A stretch of 64,000 nt of DNA from Qipengyuania flava (GTDB lineage: Bacteria > Pseudomonadota > Alphaproteobacteria > Sphingomonadales > Sphingomonadaceae). This document shows positions 25,776 through 35,339 of the stretch, piece by piece. The stretch is from positions 186,001-250,000 of the forward strand of contig NZ_JAASQU010000004.1 of assembly GCF_011762005.1 (NCBI RefSeq), in the 5' to 3' direction. Numbering within the stretch: the stretch's first letter is position 1; every line of letters begins with the position of its first letter. Position numbers and translations under genes: made by a program. The notes under the pieces were generated by a model, which saw only the letters and a program-made list of their open reading frames with translations, was not told the DNA's origin and did no database searches.

Positions 25776-26993
25776 CGGAGCGAGCATGCCTTCGGACATC
25801 ACCGACAGATAGGTTCGCGTCGCTGCTTCCGGCGGATCGAACCGCGCCGCCCAGTGCCGCGCCTCGTAAGCCGAGTTGACCGTCGACATGATAACCTGCC
25901 CCGCAACCAACGGGTCGATCGCGCGCACCGAACCATCGGCGATACCGTCGATCAGCATTCCGGCGAAGCGACGCGCCAGCCGGTTCGACCTCGTCACGAC
26001 GCCGATCTTGTGCTCGGCATCGAGCGCCTGCAGCGCCGTGGTACGCAGCAGTGGCGTACGATCGAAAAACTGCAGGTCGACAAGTTCGGCCAGCACGCTG
26101 GTCAGCCGGGTCCAGTAATCGACCCCGATATCGCGCCCGGCGATTTGAACCGTCGAAAGCCGGTCATAGCTGTGCTGGAAGCACGCGAGGACGAGATCGT
26201 CCTTGGCTTCGTGGTGATGGTAGAAGCTGCCCTTGGTCACGTTGAGGCTCTCGGCAATACGGTTGACCGATGCCCCGCGATAGCCGCGTTCGTTGATCGT
26301 CACCGTCGCCGCACGAAGAAAAGCCTCGTTCTGGCTCGCATCGTCGTCGTCGGACGTGCGCCAGCTCCCGCTGAGCGGTTGAGGCGCGTAAGTGCCGCGC
26401 TGCGCAGGCAGGCCGTGCGCGAGCACGTCGAAAAGGCGCTCCTCGATGCGCGCGAAATCGAGCACCGAATACCGCATCGACCACACCGGCCACCACATCA
26501 TCGCCTCGAGCAGAATGTGCGCGCGCGCGGAGAACAGCGCGCGCTGTGAATTGCTGCTCCATTCGCCGAAAAAGCGCCGCACCAGATCGACGATCCGCAG
26601 GTAATGCGCCATCAGCGGATCCTGCACTTCCGGCTCGAGCGTGCGGATTTCGGATAGCGCGGTCGTCAGGCCGTGCTCGCCTGCGCGGATACGCTGACGC
26701 AAGGTGACGTGCGCGGCGATGAAATGGCGCAAACGCGCGGCCGGGTCTTCCTGCGCCAGCGCTTCGCGCGCAATGTTCTCCATCAGCGTCAGCGTCTGGT
26801 CGTACACCGCGACGACGAGTTGCTCTTTGCGCGGAAAGTAATAGGTCACGCTGGTCGCATTGAGCCCGATCGCGCGGGCCACTTCGGCCAGCGTGGTCGC
26901 CTGGACGCCCACCTCGTTGATCAGCACCGCAGCGGCCTGGACGATGGCTTCGCGCTTTTCGCCGAACTTGCGCGTAGCGGCCGGCCTGTTCAT
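25767..26993 (-). CDS. Tandem TetR regulator (two TetR units in one chain)
   Basis: A 408-residue protein holding two TetR-type DNA-binding domains. The first is at about residues 12-60 (REAIVQAAAVLINEVG, ARAIGLNATSVTYYFPRKEQ). The second begins near residue 222 (EAFLRAATVTINERGYRGAS, AESLNVTKGSFYHHHEAKDD). Each is followed by a helical ligand-binding-like region. TetR proteins normally dimerise, so this chain may act as a covalent pseudodimer or bind two sites. The ATG at 26993 overlaps the acyl-CoA ligase stop by 4 bp, so the regulator is cotranscribed with the ligase and probably controls the surrounding acyl-CoA genes. Confidence 0.9.
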   Translation of the reverse strand: MNRPAATRKFGEKREAIVQAAAVLINEVGVQATTLAEVARAIGLNATSVTYYFPRKEQLVVAVYDQTLTLMENIAREALAQEDPAARLRHFIAAHVTLRQRIRAGEHGLTTALSEIRTLEPEVQDPLMAHYLRIVDLVRRFFGEWSSNSQRALFSARAHILLEAMMWWPVWSMRYSVLDFARIEERLFDVLAHGLPAQRGTYAPQPLSGSWRTSDDDDASQNEAFLRAATVTINERGYRGASVNRIAESLNVTKGSFYHHHEAKDDLVLACFQHSYDRLSTVQIAGRDIGVDYWTRLTSVLAELVDLQFFDRTPLLRTTALQALDAEHKIGVVTRSNRLARRFAGMLIDGIADGSVRAIDPLVAGQVIMSTVNSAYEARHWAARFDPPEAATRTYLSVMSEGMLAPSG

Positions 26994-28717
26994 GCGAAGA
27001 ACGCCCCGAGGTCCTTCTTCAGGATCTTGCCATTGGCATTGCGCGGCAGGGTGTCTTCGATGAAAGTGATGCGCACCGGCACCTTGAACTTCGCCAATCG
27101 CGCAGCGACCCAGTCACGCAATTCGTCCTCGGTGGCCGTCATCCCCGGCGCGAGATGCACTACGGCGGCAGGTTCTTCACCCAGCGTCGGGTGGGAAATG
27201 CCCACCAGCGCGGCATCGGTTACCGCCGGGTGATCGTAAAGAACGTTCTCCACTTCGGAAGAATAGATGTTCTCGCCCCCACGGATGATCATGTCCTTCG
27301 CGCGGTCGACGATATAGCACCAGCCCTCCTCGTCGAGCCGGGCAAGGTCGCCGGTGCGCACCCAGCCGTCGACGAAGGTTTCGGCGGTCGCCTCGGGGCG
27401 GTTCCAATAGCCTTTCACCACCATTGGGCCGCGCGCCCACAACTCGCCGACTTCGCCGGGTGCCAGTTCGCTGCCATCGTCCCCGACGATCTTGAGATCC
27501 GCGACCGCGACCGGCGGCCCGCAGCTGTCGGGCCGGTTGAGATAATCCTCGCCTGAATTGCCGGTGACCGTCGCCATGGTCTCGGTCATGCCCCAGCCAT
27601 TGGCCGGAAGCGCGCCGAATTCCTCGTGGATCTTTCGAACCAGTTCGGGCGCGGCGGGCGCGCCGCCATAGGCCACCGCCTCGAGGCTCGAGAGATCGTA
27701 ATTCGCCCGCTCGGGATGTTCGAGCAATTGCCACGCGATTGTCGGCACCCCCCCGGTCAGATTGACCTTCTCGCTCTCGATAAGCTGGAAGGCTTTCACC
27801 GGATCCCACTTGTGCATGAAGATCATCGTGTGCCCCGCCACGGCATAGCCCATGAGTCCTGCCGAACAGGCCGTGACATGGAACAGCGGGATCACCGTCA
27901 GCCCGACCTTCTGTACCGGAGCGGGCGGCTCCTCACCGCGGCGAAGGGCTGCGAAAGCGCCATTATAGGCGCTCGACACGATGTTCGTGCACAGATTGCG
28001 GTGCGTGCCCAGCGCGCCCTTGGGCTGCCCCGTGGTCCCGCTGGTGTAGAAGATCGTTGCCTCGTCATCCGGAGCGATTTCGACCTCGGGCAATTCGGCA
28101 GCGGGCAGCGCGCCGTAATCACTCGGTGTCCCGATAATGTCCTCGAGCCGCTCGCCGCCTGCGGCATCACCGCGCGAGACGAACACGGTTTCCAGTTCGG
28201 GCAAATCGCCGCGATGCGGAACGATCCGCTCCCATCGTTCGGCATCGCAGACCAGAAGTTTACTGCCGGAATTGGCCAGTCCGAACGCCAGCTCGGGCCC
28301 GGTCCACCAGGCGTTGAGCGGCACGCAGATCGCTCCGATCGTCGTGGCGGCGAAAAAGGCCACCGGCCATTCGGGCAGGTTGCGCATGGCGAGCGCCACA
28401 CGGTCGCCCTTCTCCACCCCGCGCGAACGCAATTCCGCAGCCAGCCTGGCGACCGCGCGGAACCAGCCTTCGTAGCTGACGCGTTCGTCCTCGTAGATCG
28501 CGAAGGCGCGCTCGCCATGCGTACGGGCAAGCAGCGCCACCTGCCCGAGGTTCGCCGGGGCGTTCTTCCAGACGCGTGTTGGCACCCCGCGAATATCGAT
28601 GGTTTCCATCTCGAAGCGCTCGCCCGGTGCAGTCAGGCGCTCGATACATTGCGCTCTGGACATGGCAGGCCAGCCCGGCGGCGGCACGAAATCGATCGCA
28701 CGCGCGAGGTCGTTCAT
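26990..28717 (-). CDS. Acyl-CoA synthetase (AMP-forming fatty-acid CoA ligase)
   Basis: A 575-residue adenylate-forming enzyme that activates a carboxylic acid to its CoA thioester. Motifs: P-loop FYTSGTTGQPKGALGTHR, GWGMTETMATVTGNSGED, GWVRTGDLARLDEEGW and the C-terminal catalytic Lys in PRNANGKILKKDL. The ATG at 28717 (MNDLARAIDF) has GAGGGGAA upstream; the frame extends to 28762 without support. It is divergent from the serine-hydrolase gene at 28896 and overlaps the TetR gene. It likely feeds the neighbouring beta-oxidation enzymes. Confidence 0.93.
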   Translation of the reverse strand: MNDLARAIDFVPPPGWPAMSRAQCIERLTAPGERFEMETIDIRGVPTRVWKNAPANLGQVALLARTHGERAFAIYEDERVSYEGWFRAVARLAAELRSRGVEKGDRVALAMRNLPEWPVAFFAATTIGAICVPLNAWWTGPELAFGLANSGSKLLVCDAERWERIVPHRGDLPELETVFVSRGDAAGGERLEDIIGTPSDYGALPAAELPEVEIAPDDEATIFYTSGTTGQPKGALGTHRNLCTNIVSSAYNGAFAALRRGEEPPAPVQKVGLTVIPLFHVTACSAGLMGYAVAGHTMIFMHKWDPVKAFQLIESEKVNLTGGVPTIAWQLLEHPERANYDLSSLEAVAYGGAPAAPELVRKIHEEFGALPANGWGMTETMATVTGNSGEDYLNRPDSCGPPVAVADLKIVGDDGSELAPGEVGELWARGPMVVKGYWNRPEATAETFVDGWVRTGDLARLDEEGWCYIVDRAKDMIIRGGENIYSSEVENVLYDHPAVTDAALVGISHPTLGEEPAAVVHLAPGMTATEDELRDWVAARLAKFKVPVRITFIEDTLPRNANGKILKKDLGAFFA

Positions 28718-28895
28718 GGCATTCCCCTCATCCTCGCCTCTGCGGGCGAGTCTCTCTCTCAAACGTGTGGTCTAAACCTGCTTGGCGGGTCTGTGCAAGC
28801 CGCCTTCGAAGCAAAGGTATGAGGGTGGCAAGAACAGATGAAATCGCTATTCGTGCAAAACAGAAGCATAGGTATGCGCGGAGAGGAGAGCGATA

Positions 28896-30131
28896 ATGGT
28901 CGAACTGGCGGACGCCGGGACGCAGGGTTTCGATGCCGGGAGACTGGAGCGAATAGCGCCGTTCCTATCGCAAACCTATGTCGACAGCGGCAAACTGCCC
29001 AACGCGCAATTGCTGGTCGCGCGCAATGGCGAGCCGATCCACTACACCCGCCTTGGCACGATGGGTGACGATGGTCGCGAATTGCGCGACGACGCGCTGT
29101 TCCGCATTGCCAGCATGACCAAGCCGGTAACCTCGGTCGCCTTCATGCAACTGGTCGAACAGTGCAAGGTCGCACTGGAGGAACCCGTGACTCGGGTATT
29201 TCCCGAGTTTGCCGACCTGACGGTCTATGCCGGCGGTGGCGGGTCCATACCCTTCGCGCCGGGCACACCCGCCCCACCAATGCGCTTCGTCGATCTGCTG
29301 ACGCATATGTCCGGGCTGACCTACGGCCTGCAGAACCGGACCAATATCGATGCAGTCTACCGCGAGCACAATTTCGACTTCGCACGCGACCATCTCGACA
29401 GCGACGGTTTCATCGAACGGTTGTCGAAGCTGCCGCTGGAGTTCGCCCCCGGGCAGGGCTGGAACTACTCGGTCGCGACCGATGTGCTGGGTATCGCGGT
29501 CGAACGGATCAGCGGCATGCGGCTGGGCGATTACTTCGCGAAGCACATTTTCGCGCCGCTGGGCATGGCAGATACCGGTTTCGGGGTGGCCGAGGGCCAG
29601 AGCGAACGTCTGGTCGATGCCTATGCCTTTCGCCCCGGCCAGGCGCCGCGGATGATCAATGCCGGGGCAACCAGTAAACTCAACCAGGACGGCACTTTCG
29701 ACAGCGGCGGCGGGGGCCTGATCGGCACGATCGGGGATTACCACCGCTTCGCAACCATGCTGCTCAACGGCGGCGAACTCGACGGCACACGGATCATCAG
29801 CCCCAAGACGCTGCGCCTGATGCGCACCAACCATCTTCCCGGCAATGCCGACCTGACCGAAATGTCGAGCAGCCTGTTTTCCGAAGCCAACAATGCCGGA
29901 ACGGGTTTCGGTCTGGGCTTCGCCATGGTGATCGACCCGGCCAGAACGCTGATGCCGTCGAGCCTTGGCGAATTCTACTGGGGCGGCGCCTATTCGACTG
30001 CCTTCTTCGTCGATCCGGTCGAACGCATCACCATGGTCTTCATGACGCAGGTCTATCCTTCGTCGACTTATCCGATCCGGCGCCAGTTGAAAACGCTGAT
30101 CTATTCCGCACTCACCGAAACCTATGCCTGA
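28896..30131 (+). CDS. Serine hydrolase of the class C beta-lactamase / EstB family
   Basis: A 411-residue protein with the SxxK motif Ser73-Met-Thr-Lys76 ([12 protein letters not shown]), the Tyr motif in [12 protein letters not shown] and a C-terminal WGGAYST replacing the KTG box. No signal peptide is visible, so it is probably a cytoplasmic esterase or lactone hydrolase rather than a resistance enzyme. The ATG at 28896 has a GGAGAGGAGAG site. It lies 10 bp before the FadB-like gene and belongs to the lipid-catabolism operon. Confidence 0.88.
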   Translation: MVELADAGTQGFDAGRLERIAPFLSQTYVDSGKLPNAQLLVARNGEPIHYTRLGTMGDDGRELRDDALFRIASMTKPVTSVAFMQLVEQCKVALEEPVTRVFPEFADLTVYAGGGGSIPFAPGTPAPPMRFVDLLTHMSGLTYGLQNRTNIDAVYREHNFDFARDHLDSDGFIERLSKLPLEFAPGQGWNYSVATDVLGIAVERISGMRLGDYFAKHIFAPLGMADTGFGVAEGQSERLVDAYAFRPGQAPRMINAGATSKLNQDGTFDSGGGGLIGTIGDYHRFATMLLNGGELDGTRIISPKTLRLMRTNHLPGNADLTEMSSSLFSEANNAGTGFGLGFAMVIDPARTLMPSSLGEFYWGGAYSTAFFVDPVERITMVFMTQVYPSSTYPIRRQLKTLIYSALTETYA

Positions 30132-30141
30132 GGAGAAACCG

Positions 30142-32178
30142 ATGACCTCCCCCATCCGCACCGAACGCCATGACAACGTCCTCGTGGTCATTTCCGACAA
30201 TCCGCCGGTCAACGCGCTGGGGCAGGCCGTGCGGGCCGGGCTCAAGGAGGCGATCGGCGAAGCGCTGGCCGACGACAGCGTCGAGGCAGTGGTCATCCGC
30301 TGCGATGGCCAGACCTTCTTCGCCGGCGCCGACATTACCGAATTCGGCAAGCCTCCCGTCGGCCCGAACCTGCCAGAGACGCTCGATGCGATGGAGGCCA
30401 GCGACAAGCCGGTGGTGGCGGCGATCCACGGCACCGCGCTGGGCGGCGGGTGCGAGGTCGCGCTCGCCTGTCACTATCGCGTCGCCGTGCCCTCGGCGAA
30501 GCTGGGCCTGCCCGAAGTCAAGCTCGGACTGATCCCGGGCGCGGCAGGCACCCAGCGCCTGCCCCGTCTTGTCGGCGCGGAAGCCGCGCTCCCGCTTGTC
30601 GTGGGTGGCAACCCGATCCCGGCGAAGAAGGCCGAGAAAATCGGCCTGCTCGATGCATTGGTGGGCGAAGACAGCCTGGAAGCCGACGCGATCGCCTTTG
30701 CCAAGACGAAGATCGGTCAGCCGGTTCCGCGATCATCCGAGGGCAAGGCGAATGAGGACGGCGTGCGCGATCCCGACCTTTTCGACCGCTTCCGCGCATC
30801 GCAGGCCCGCCGCATCCGCGGCTTCGATGCCCCCAATGCGGCGATCGAGGCGGTCAAGGCAGCGGGCGAATTGTCCTATGCCGACGGCGTCGCCAAGGAA
30901 CGCGAGCTGTTCATGAAACTGATGGGCGGCACGCAGAGCGCCGCCATGCGGCACTATTTCTTCGCCGAACGCGCAGCGAACAAGATCGACGACGTGCCCA
31001 AGGACACCCAGCTGATCCCGATCAAGAAGGTCGGCGTGATCGGTGCAGGCACGATGGGCGGCGGGATCGCGATGAATTTCCTGTCTGCGGGTATTCCTGT
31101 CACCATCCTCGAAATGGCGCAGGATGCGCTCGATCGTGGCACTGGCGTAATCCGCAAGAATTACGAAAACACTGCCAATAAGGGCCGCATGACCGCAGAA
31201 CAGGTCGAACAGGCCATGGGTCAGCTGACCCCCACTCTCTCCTATGACGACCTGGCCGATTGCGATCTCGTGATCGAGGCGGTCTACGAGAGCATGGAGG
31301 TGAAGAAGGAGGTTTTCGGCAAGCTCGACGAAGTGGTGAAGCAAGGCGCGATCCTCGCCTCGAACACCAGCTATCTCGATGTCGACGAGATCGCCACCGC
31401 GACCAAGCGGCCAGGCTACGTGCTCGGCATGCACTTCTTCTCGCCCGCGAATGTGATGAAGCTGCTCGAAGTCGTGCGTGGCAAGGAAACCCGGCACGAC
31501 GTGCTCGCCACCGTGATGAAACTGTCGAAAAAGATCGGCAAGGTCGCCGCCGTATCGGGCGTCTGCCCGGGCTTCATCGGCAATCGCATGCTGTCCAAGC
31601 GCCAGGAACAGGCCAATGAACTGCTGATGGAAGGCGCGAATTACTGGGAGGTGGACGAGGTCCTGCTCGATTTCGGCTTCCCCATGGGACCGTTCCAGAT
31701 GGGCGACCTAGCCGGCATCGACATCGGCTGGCACCGCGACCCGAGCAAGGTCACGACCATTCGCGAAGCACTGTGCGCGGTCGGTCGCTTCGGCCAGAAG
31801 GCGGGCAAGGGCTTCTACGACTATGACGAAGCGCGCAACCGTACGCCATCGGACGAAGTGAAGCAGATCATTGCCGATTTCGCCGCCAAGGAAGGCAAGC
31901 CGCAGCGCGAGATCTCGAAGGACGAGATCCGCGAACGCCTGCTCTACCCGATGGTCAACGAGGGCGCACTGATCCTCGAGGAAGGCATGGCGCAGCGCGC
32001 CAGCGACATCGATGTGGTGTGGATCAACGGCTACGGCTGGCCGCTCTATACCGGCGGCCCGATGTTCTGGGCGCAGACGGTCGGGCTCGACAAGGTCGTG
32101 GCCGGACTCGAGCAGTACGGACTGCCCGTGAGCAATTATCTGCGCACCAAAGCGGAGAATGGCGGAAAATTCGATTGA
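30142..32178 (+). CDS. fadB: Bifunctional enoyl-CoA hydratase / 3-hydroxyacyl-CoA dehydrogenase
   Basis: A 678-residue beta-oxidation enzyme. Residues 1-190 are an enoyl-CoA hydratase/isomerase domain ([31 protein letters not shown]). From about 295 a Rossmann domain begins ([16 protein letters not shown]), with the dehydrogenase motifs [16 protein letters not shown] and CPGFIGNRM, then a duplicated C-terminal helical domain. The ATG at 30142 has GAGGAGA upstream. It hydrates enoyl-CoA and oxidises the 3-hydroxyacyl-CoA formed. The partner thiolase (FadA) is not in the window. Confidence 0.93.
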   Translation: MTSPIRTERHDNVLVVISDNPPVNALGQAVRAGLKEAIGEALADDSVEAVVIRCDGQTFFAGADITEFGKPPVGPNLPETLDAMEASDKPVVAAIHGTALGGGCEVALACHYRVAVPSAKLGLPEVKLGLIPGAAGTQRLPRLVGAEAALPLVVGGNPIPAKKAEKIGLLDALVGEDSLEADAIAFAKTKIGQPVPRSSEGKANEDGVRDPDLFDRFRASQARRIRGFDAPNAAIEAVKAAGELSYADGVAKERELFMKLMGGTQSAAMRHYFFAERAANKIDDVPKDTQLIPIKKVGVIGAGTMGGGIAMNFLSAGIPVTILEMAQDALDRGTGVIRKNYENTANKGRMTAEQVEQAMGQLTPTLSYDDLADCDLVIEAVYESMEVKKEVFGKLDEVVKQGAILASNTSYLDVDEIATATKRPGYVLGMHFFSPANVMKLLEVVRGKETRHDVLATVMKLSKKIGKVAAVSGVCPGFIGNRMLSKRQEQANELLMEGANYWEVDEVLLDFGFPMGPFQMGDLAGIDIGWHRDPSKVTTIREALCAVGRFGQKAGKGFYDYDEARNRTPSDEVKQIIADFAAKEGKPQREISKDEIRERLLYPMVNEGALILEEGMAQRASDIDVVWINGYGWPLYTGGPMFWAQTVGLDKVVAGLEQYGLPVSNYLRTKAENGGKFD

Positions 32179-32243
32179 TCGCACGCAGAACTGCGACATT
32201 TTAGAAACGCCGGTACGTTAATTCATCGAATGGTGACGTCGTT

Positions 32244-32269
32244 CGTCCGCTGTCTCTTGACAGCGGACG
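32244..32269 (+). promoter_or_regulatory. Perfect 11-bp hairpin before the TonB receptor gene
   Basis: An inverted repeat of 11 bp (32244-32254 with 32259-32269) and a 4-nt loop TCTT. The right arm contains TTGACA (32257-32262), a possible -35 box. There is no T run, so a terminator is unlikely. It may be an operator overlapping the promoter of the receptor at 32341, or an RNA structure in its leader. Confidence 0.5.
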
Positions 32270-32340
32270 GGAGGGCGGTTTGAACGGCAACAAAAGATAA
32301 ATGGGCGCCGCAAAAGCGGCTCCCGGGAAGAGGAGAAATT

Positions 32341-35079
32341 ATGAGTAAGTTTGGTTTACGCCATCAATGTGCCCGGGGCGCACTTGCCTGCGCGATCGCC
32401 CTTACACCGGCGATCGCCCACGCGCAGGACGCGGGTGCGGCAAATACCGAAGAAGCCGATCTAATCGATGCCGCCGATGTCGATGAGGGCAATGTCATCA
32501 TCGTCCGCGCGCAGGGCCGCGAACAGGCTTTGTCCGACGTCCCGGTCGCGGTCTCGGCAGTCTCGGGCGAACTGCTCGAAAAGTCGGGCGTCGCGGACAT
32601 CCGCGACCTCAACCAGGTGGCGCCTTCGCTGCTGATTTCCTCGACCGGTAACGAAGCCAATGGCTCCGCCCGTATTCGTGGCATTGGTACGGTCGGCGAC
32701 AACCCCGGCCTCGAAAGCTCGGTCGCGGTCTTCGTCGACGGTGTCTACCGGTCGCGTTCGGGCAACGCGATGGCCGAACTCGGGCCGCTCGACCGCGTCG
32801 AAATCCTGCGCGGCCCGCAGGGCACGCTGGGCGGCCGTAACTCGTCGGCCGGCCTGATCAACATCTACACCGCCCCGCCCGAGTTCGAGTTCTCCGGCTA
32901 CGGCGCTTTCACCTATGGCAATTACGACGCGATCAAGGTCGAAGCCGGGATCAACGCGCCGCTCGGCGATACGGTCGCCGCGCGGATCGATGGCGTCTAT
33001 TTCGAGCGCGACGGTTTCTACAACGATGTCGTGAACGACGTCCGCATCAACGATCGCGACCGCTACCTCGTTCGCGGCCAGCTGCTGTTCGAGCCGAACA
33101 GCGACCTCAGCATCCGCCTGGTAGGCGATTATGCGAAGAAGGAAGAAGCCTGCTGCGCCGCGACCTTCGTCCAGCCGAGCTTTGCGCCACTCGCGCGTGT
33201 TTCGCCCGGTCTGGACGGCTTCAACCGCCCGAACGGCGGTCCGGCGCTGACCAGCACGGACAATCCGATCGTGCCGATCCTGCTCGGTCTCGGTCAGGAC
33301 CCGCGCGCACTGAGCCAGTCGACCTTCGACCGCGATATCTACGTCACCCCCGGGCGGTCCTATGACGGCGAGACGGAAGACTGGGGTCTTTCGGGCGAGG
33401 TCAACTGGGACTTCGGCAATGTCACGCTGACCTCGATCACCGGCTATCGCGAATATTCGAACTTCCAGGGTTCGGACACCGACTACACGCAGGTGGACCT
33501 GCTGTATCGCGCACCGGGCCCGGATGCAGGCTCGCGCGAGTTCAAGACGTTCACTCAGGAATTCCGCCTGAACGGGACGGCCTTCAACGACACGCTCGAC
33601 TGGCTGATCGGGGCGTATTACGCCAATGAGAAGCTGGAAACGCGCGACAATCTGCGGTTCGGCAATGACTACGGCACCTTCGCCAACTGCCGCATCGCGC
33701 TGGCCATCAACCCGGCGCTGGCCAATCCGTCGGCAGACAACTGCCTCGGCGCCAACGTCGCCGCGATCGACGGCACGCTGACTGGTACGCCGGCATTTGG
33801 CGCCGCCACCCCGCTGATCATTGCCGGGATGAACAATCTCGCGCAGGTCCGCGACATCGGCGGCACCGGCGATCGCTACAACCAGAAGAGCGAGAACTTC
33901 GCGCTCTTCACGCACAACATCGTCCATGTCACCGATACGGTCGATCTGACGCTTGGCCTTCGTTACACCAACGAAACCAAGGACTTCAACGCCGCCTTCA
34001 GCAATGACAACGTGTTCTGCCCGCAGGCACGCAACCTGCTGAACGGGCTGCTCACCACGCCGCTGGCCGGACTTGCGGGCGGCCTGATCTCGCTGTCATG
34101 CCAGGGCAATTCCACTGCCGAGCTCGACGGTGTCACGCTGTCCGACACGCGTGACGAGGACGAGTTCACCGGCACCGCCATCCTGAGCTGGAAGCCCGAT
34201 CCCGACTGGATGGTCTATGGCTCCTACTCCAAGGGCTACAAGGCCGGCGGCTTCAACCTCGATCGTTCGGCGCTGGCGGTTCCGGTCGCCTTCAACGTCA
34301 ACAACCTCGATCCGAGCGCGTTGCAGTTCGATGCCGAAACCGTCGACGCCTTCGAAGTCGGCGTGAAGTATTCGAGCCGCAAGTGGGGCTTCAGCGTCGC
34401 CGCATTCCGCCAGGAATTCGAGAACTTCCAGCTGAACACGTTCAACGGCTCGGTCTTCCTCGTGCAGAACATCAACGGCTGCGACACCGACCTCGGTGGC
34501 CTGGACCGTGATGGCGATGCGACGACGGGCAGCTGCGCGACCGACAATGTCGCACCCGGCGTGATTGCACAGGGCGTCGAGTTCGAAACCTCGCTCAGCC
34601 CGATCCGCGATCTGACGATGACCGTCGGCCTGACCTATTCGGACACCAGCTACGAGGACAATCTGGTCGGCCGCGACAACGGTTCGCCGCTCGATCCGGC
34701 ACTCCGGCTGCTCCCGGGCGACAATCTGTCGAACGCCCCCGAAGTGACGGCGACCGCCTCGCTCAGCTGGACCCCGCCGATCGGCAATTCGGGTCTGTCG
34801 GGCCTGTTCTTCGTCAACGCGCGTACGACCGGCGATTACAACACCGGTTCGGACCTGCTCTACGGCAAGGAACAGGACGGCTACACGCTGGTCAACGGTC
34901 GTATCGGCATCACCGGCCCCGATGATCGCTGGGGTGTCGAAGTCTGGGCAAACAATTTGTTCGACATCGATTACAGCCAGGTTGCTTTCAACACGCCCTT
35001 CGTGGCACCGCAGCAGACCTATTCGGCATTCCTCGCCGAGCCGCGGACCTATGGCGTGACCGTACGCGCAGGTTTCTAA
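32341..35079 (+). CDS. TonB-dependent receptor
   Basis: A 912-residue outer-membrane receptor with a signal peptide ending in AIAHAQ. The plug starts VIIVRAQGREQALSDVPVAV and carries VDRVEILRGPQGTLGGRNS-like residues (LDRVEILRGPQGTLGGRNS), of the catecholate/FyuA-like type frequent in sphingomonads. The barrel ends in RTYGVTVRAGF, with a terminal Phe. The ribosome site is GAAGAGGAGAAA. It follows the beta-oxidation genes, so uptake of a hydrophobic substrate (lipid, terpenoid, steroid or aromatic acid) is plausible but not shown by the sequence. Confidence 0.92.
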   Translation: MSKFGLRHQCARGALACAIALTPAIAHAQDAGAANTEEADLIDAADVDEGNVIIVRAQGREQALSDVPVAVSAVSGELLEKSGVADIRDLNQVAPSLLISSTGNEANGSARIRGIGTVGDNPGLESSVAVFVDGVYRSRSGNAMAELGPLDRVEILRGPQGTLGGRNSSAGLINIYTAPPEFEFSGYGAFTYGNYDAIKVEAGINAPLGDTVAARIDGVYFERDGFYNDVVNDVRINDRDRYLVRGQLLFEPNSDLSIRLVGDYAKKEEACCAATFVQPSFAPLARVSPGLDGFNRPNGGPALTSTDNPIVPILLGLGQDPRALSQSTFDRDIYVTPGRSYDGETEDWGLSGEVNWDFGNVTLTSITGYREYSNFQGSDTDYTQVDLLYRAPGPDAGSREFKTFTQEFRLNGTAFNDTLDWLIGAYYANEKLETRDNLRFGNDYGTFANCRIALAINPALANPSADNCLGANVAAIDGTLTGTPAFGAATPLIIAGMNNLAQVRDIGGTGDRYNQKSENFALFTHNIVHVTDTVDLTLGLRYTNETKDFNAAFSNDNVFCPQARNLLNGLLTTPLAGLAGGLISLSCQGNSTAELDGVTLSDTRDEDEFTGTAILSWKPDPDWMVYGSYSKGYKAGGFNLDRSALAVPVAFNVNNLDPSALQFDAETVDAFEVGVKYSSRKWGFSVAAFRQEFENFQLNTFNGSVFLVQNINGCDTDLGGLDRDGDATTGSCATDNVAPGVIAQGVEFETSLSPIRDLTMTVGLTYSDTSYEDNLVGRDNGSPLDPALRLLPGDNLSNAPEVTATASLSWTPPIGNSGLSGLFFVNARTTGDYNTGSDLLYGKEQDGYTLVNGRIGITGPDDRWGVEVWANNLFDIDYSQVAFNTPFVAPQQTYSAFLAEPRTYGVTVRAGF

Positions 35080-35103
35080 GCCCGCCGTTCAGCTGACTTT
35101 CGG

Positions 35104-35140
35104 AAGGCCCGGCATCTTCGGATGTCGGGCCTTTCGTCTT
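35104..35140 (+). terminator. Strong rho-independent terminator after the TonB receptor
   Basis: A 13-bp stem (35104-35116 with 35121-35133, one G-T wobble) closed by a TTCG tetraloop, followed by TTCGTCTTTTG. It lies 24 bp after the stop of the receptor gene. Confidence 0.92.
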
Positions 35141-35262
35141 TTGTGCCACTGCGAAAGGCCCTGATAAGGGATTCCCCGTAGGCTCCGCGCTAAGCACCGG
35201 AGAAGCTTGAAGATAACGGCATGGTGCAACGCGCAATTTTCAGAAAGACTAAAGCCGCTAAC

Positions 35263-35288
35263 TTGACATAAAGCGAAAGCGCGCTTTC
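35263..35288 (+). promoter_or_regulatory. Putative -35 box and 14-bp palindromic operator
   Basis: TTGACA at 35263-35268 is followed by the perfect 14-bp palindrome GAAAGCGCGCTTTC at 35275-35288, which would cover the spacer and -10 area. This arrangement suggests repression of the downstream TonB receptor by a dimeric regulator. The sequence style resembles LacI-family operators, but the centre is 2 bp longer than the usual GAAAGCGCTTTC form, so the family is uncertain. Confidence 0.55.
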
Positions 35289-35339
35289 ACTTTCGATCGA
35301 GAGGTACGCAAGCAGAGACGTACCCCGATGGAGAGGGAC

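Noticed and set aside
28896-30131. Serine hydrolase as a beta-lactamase resistance gene
   Set aside because: No signal peptide, KTG box replaced, and it lies in a lipid-catabolism operon, so an esterase role fits better.
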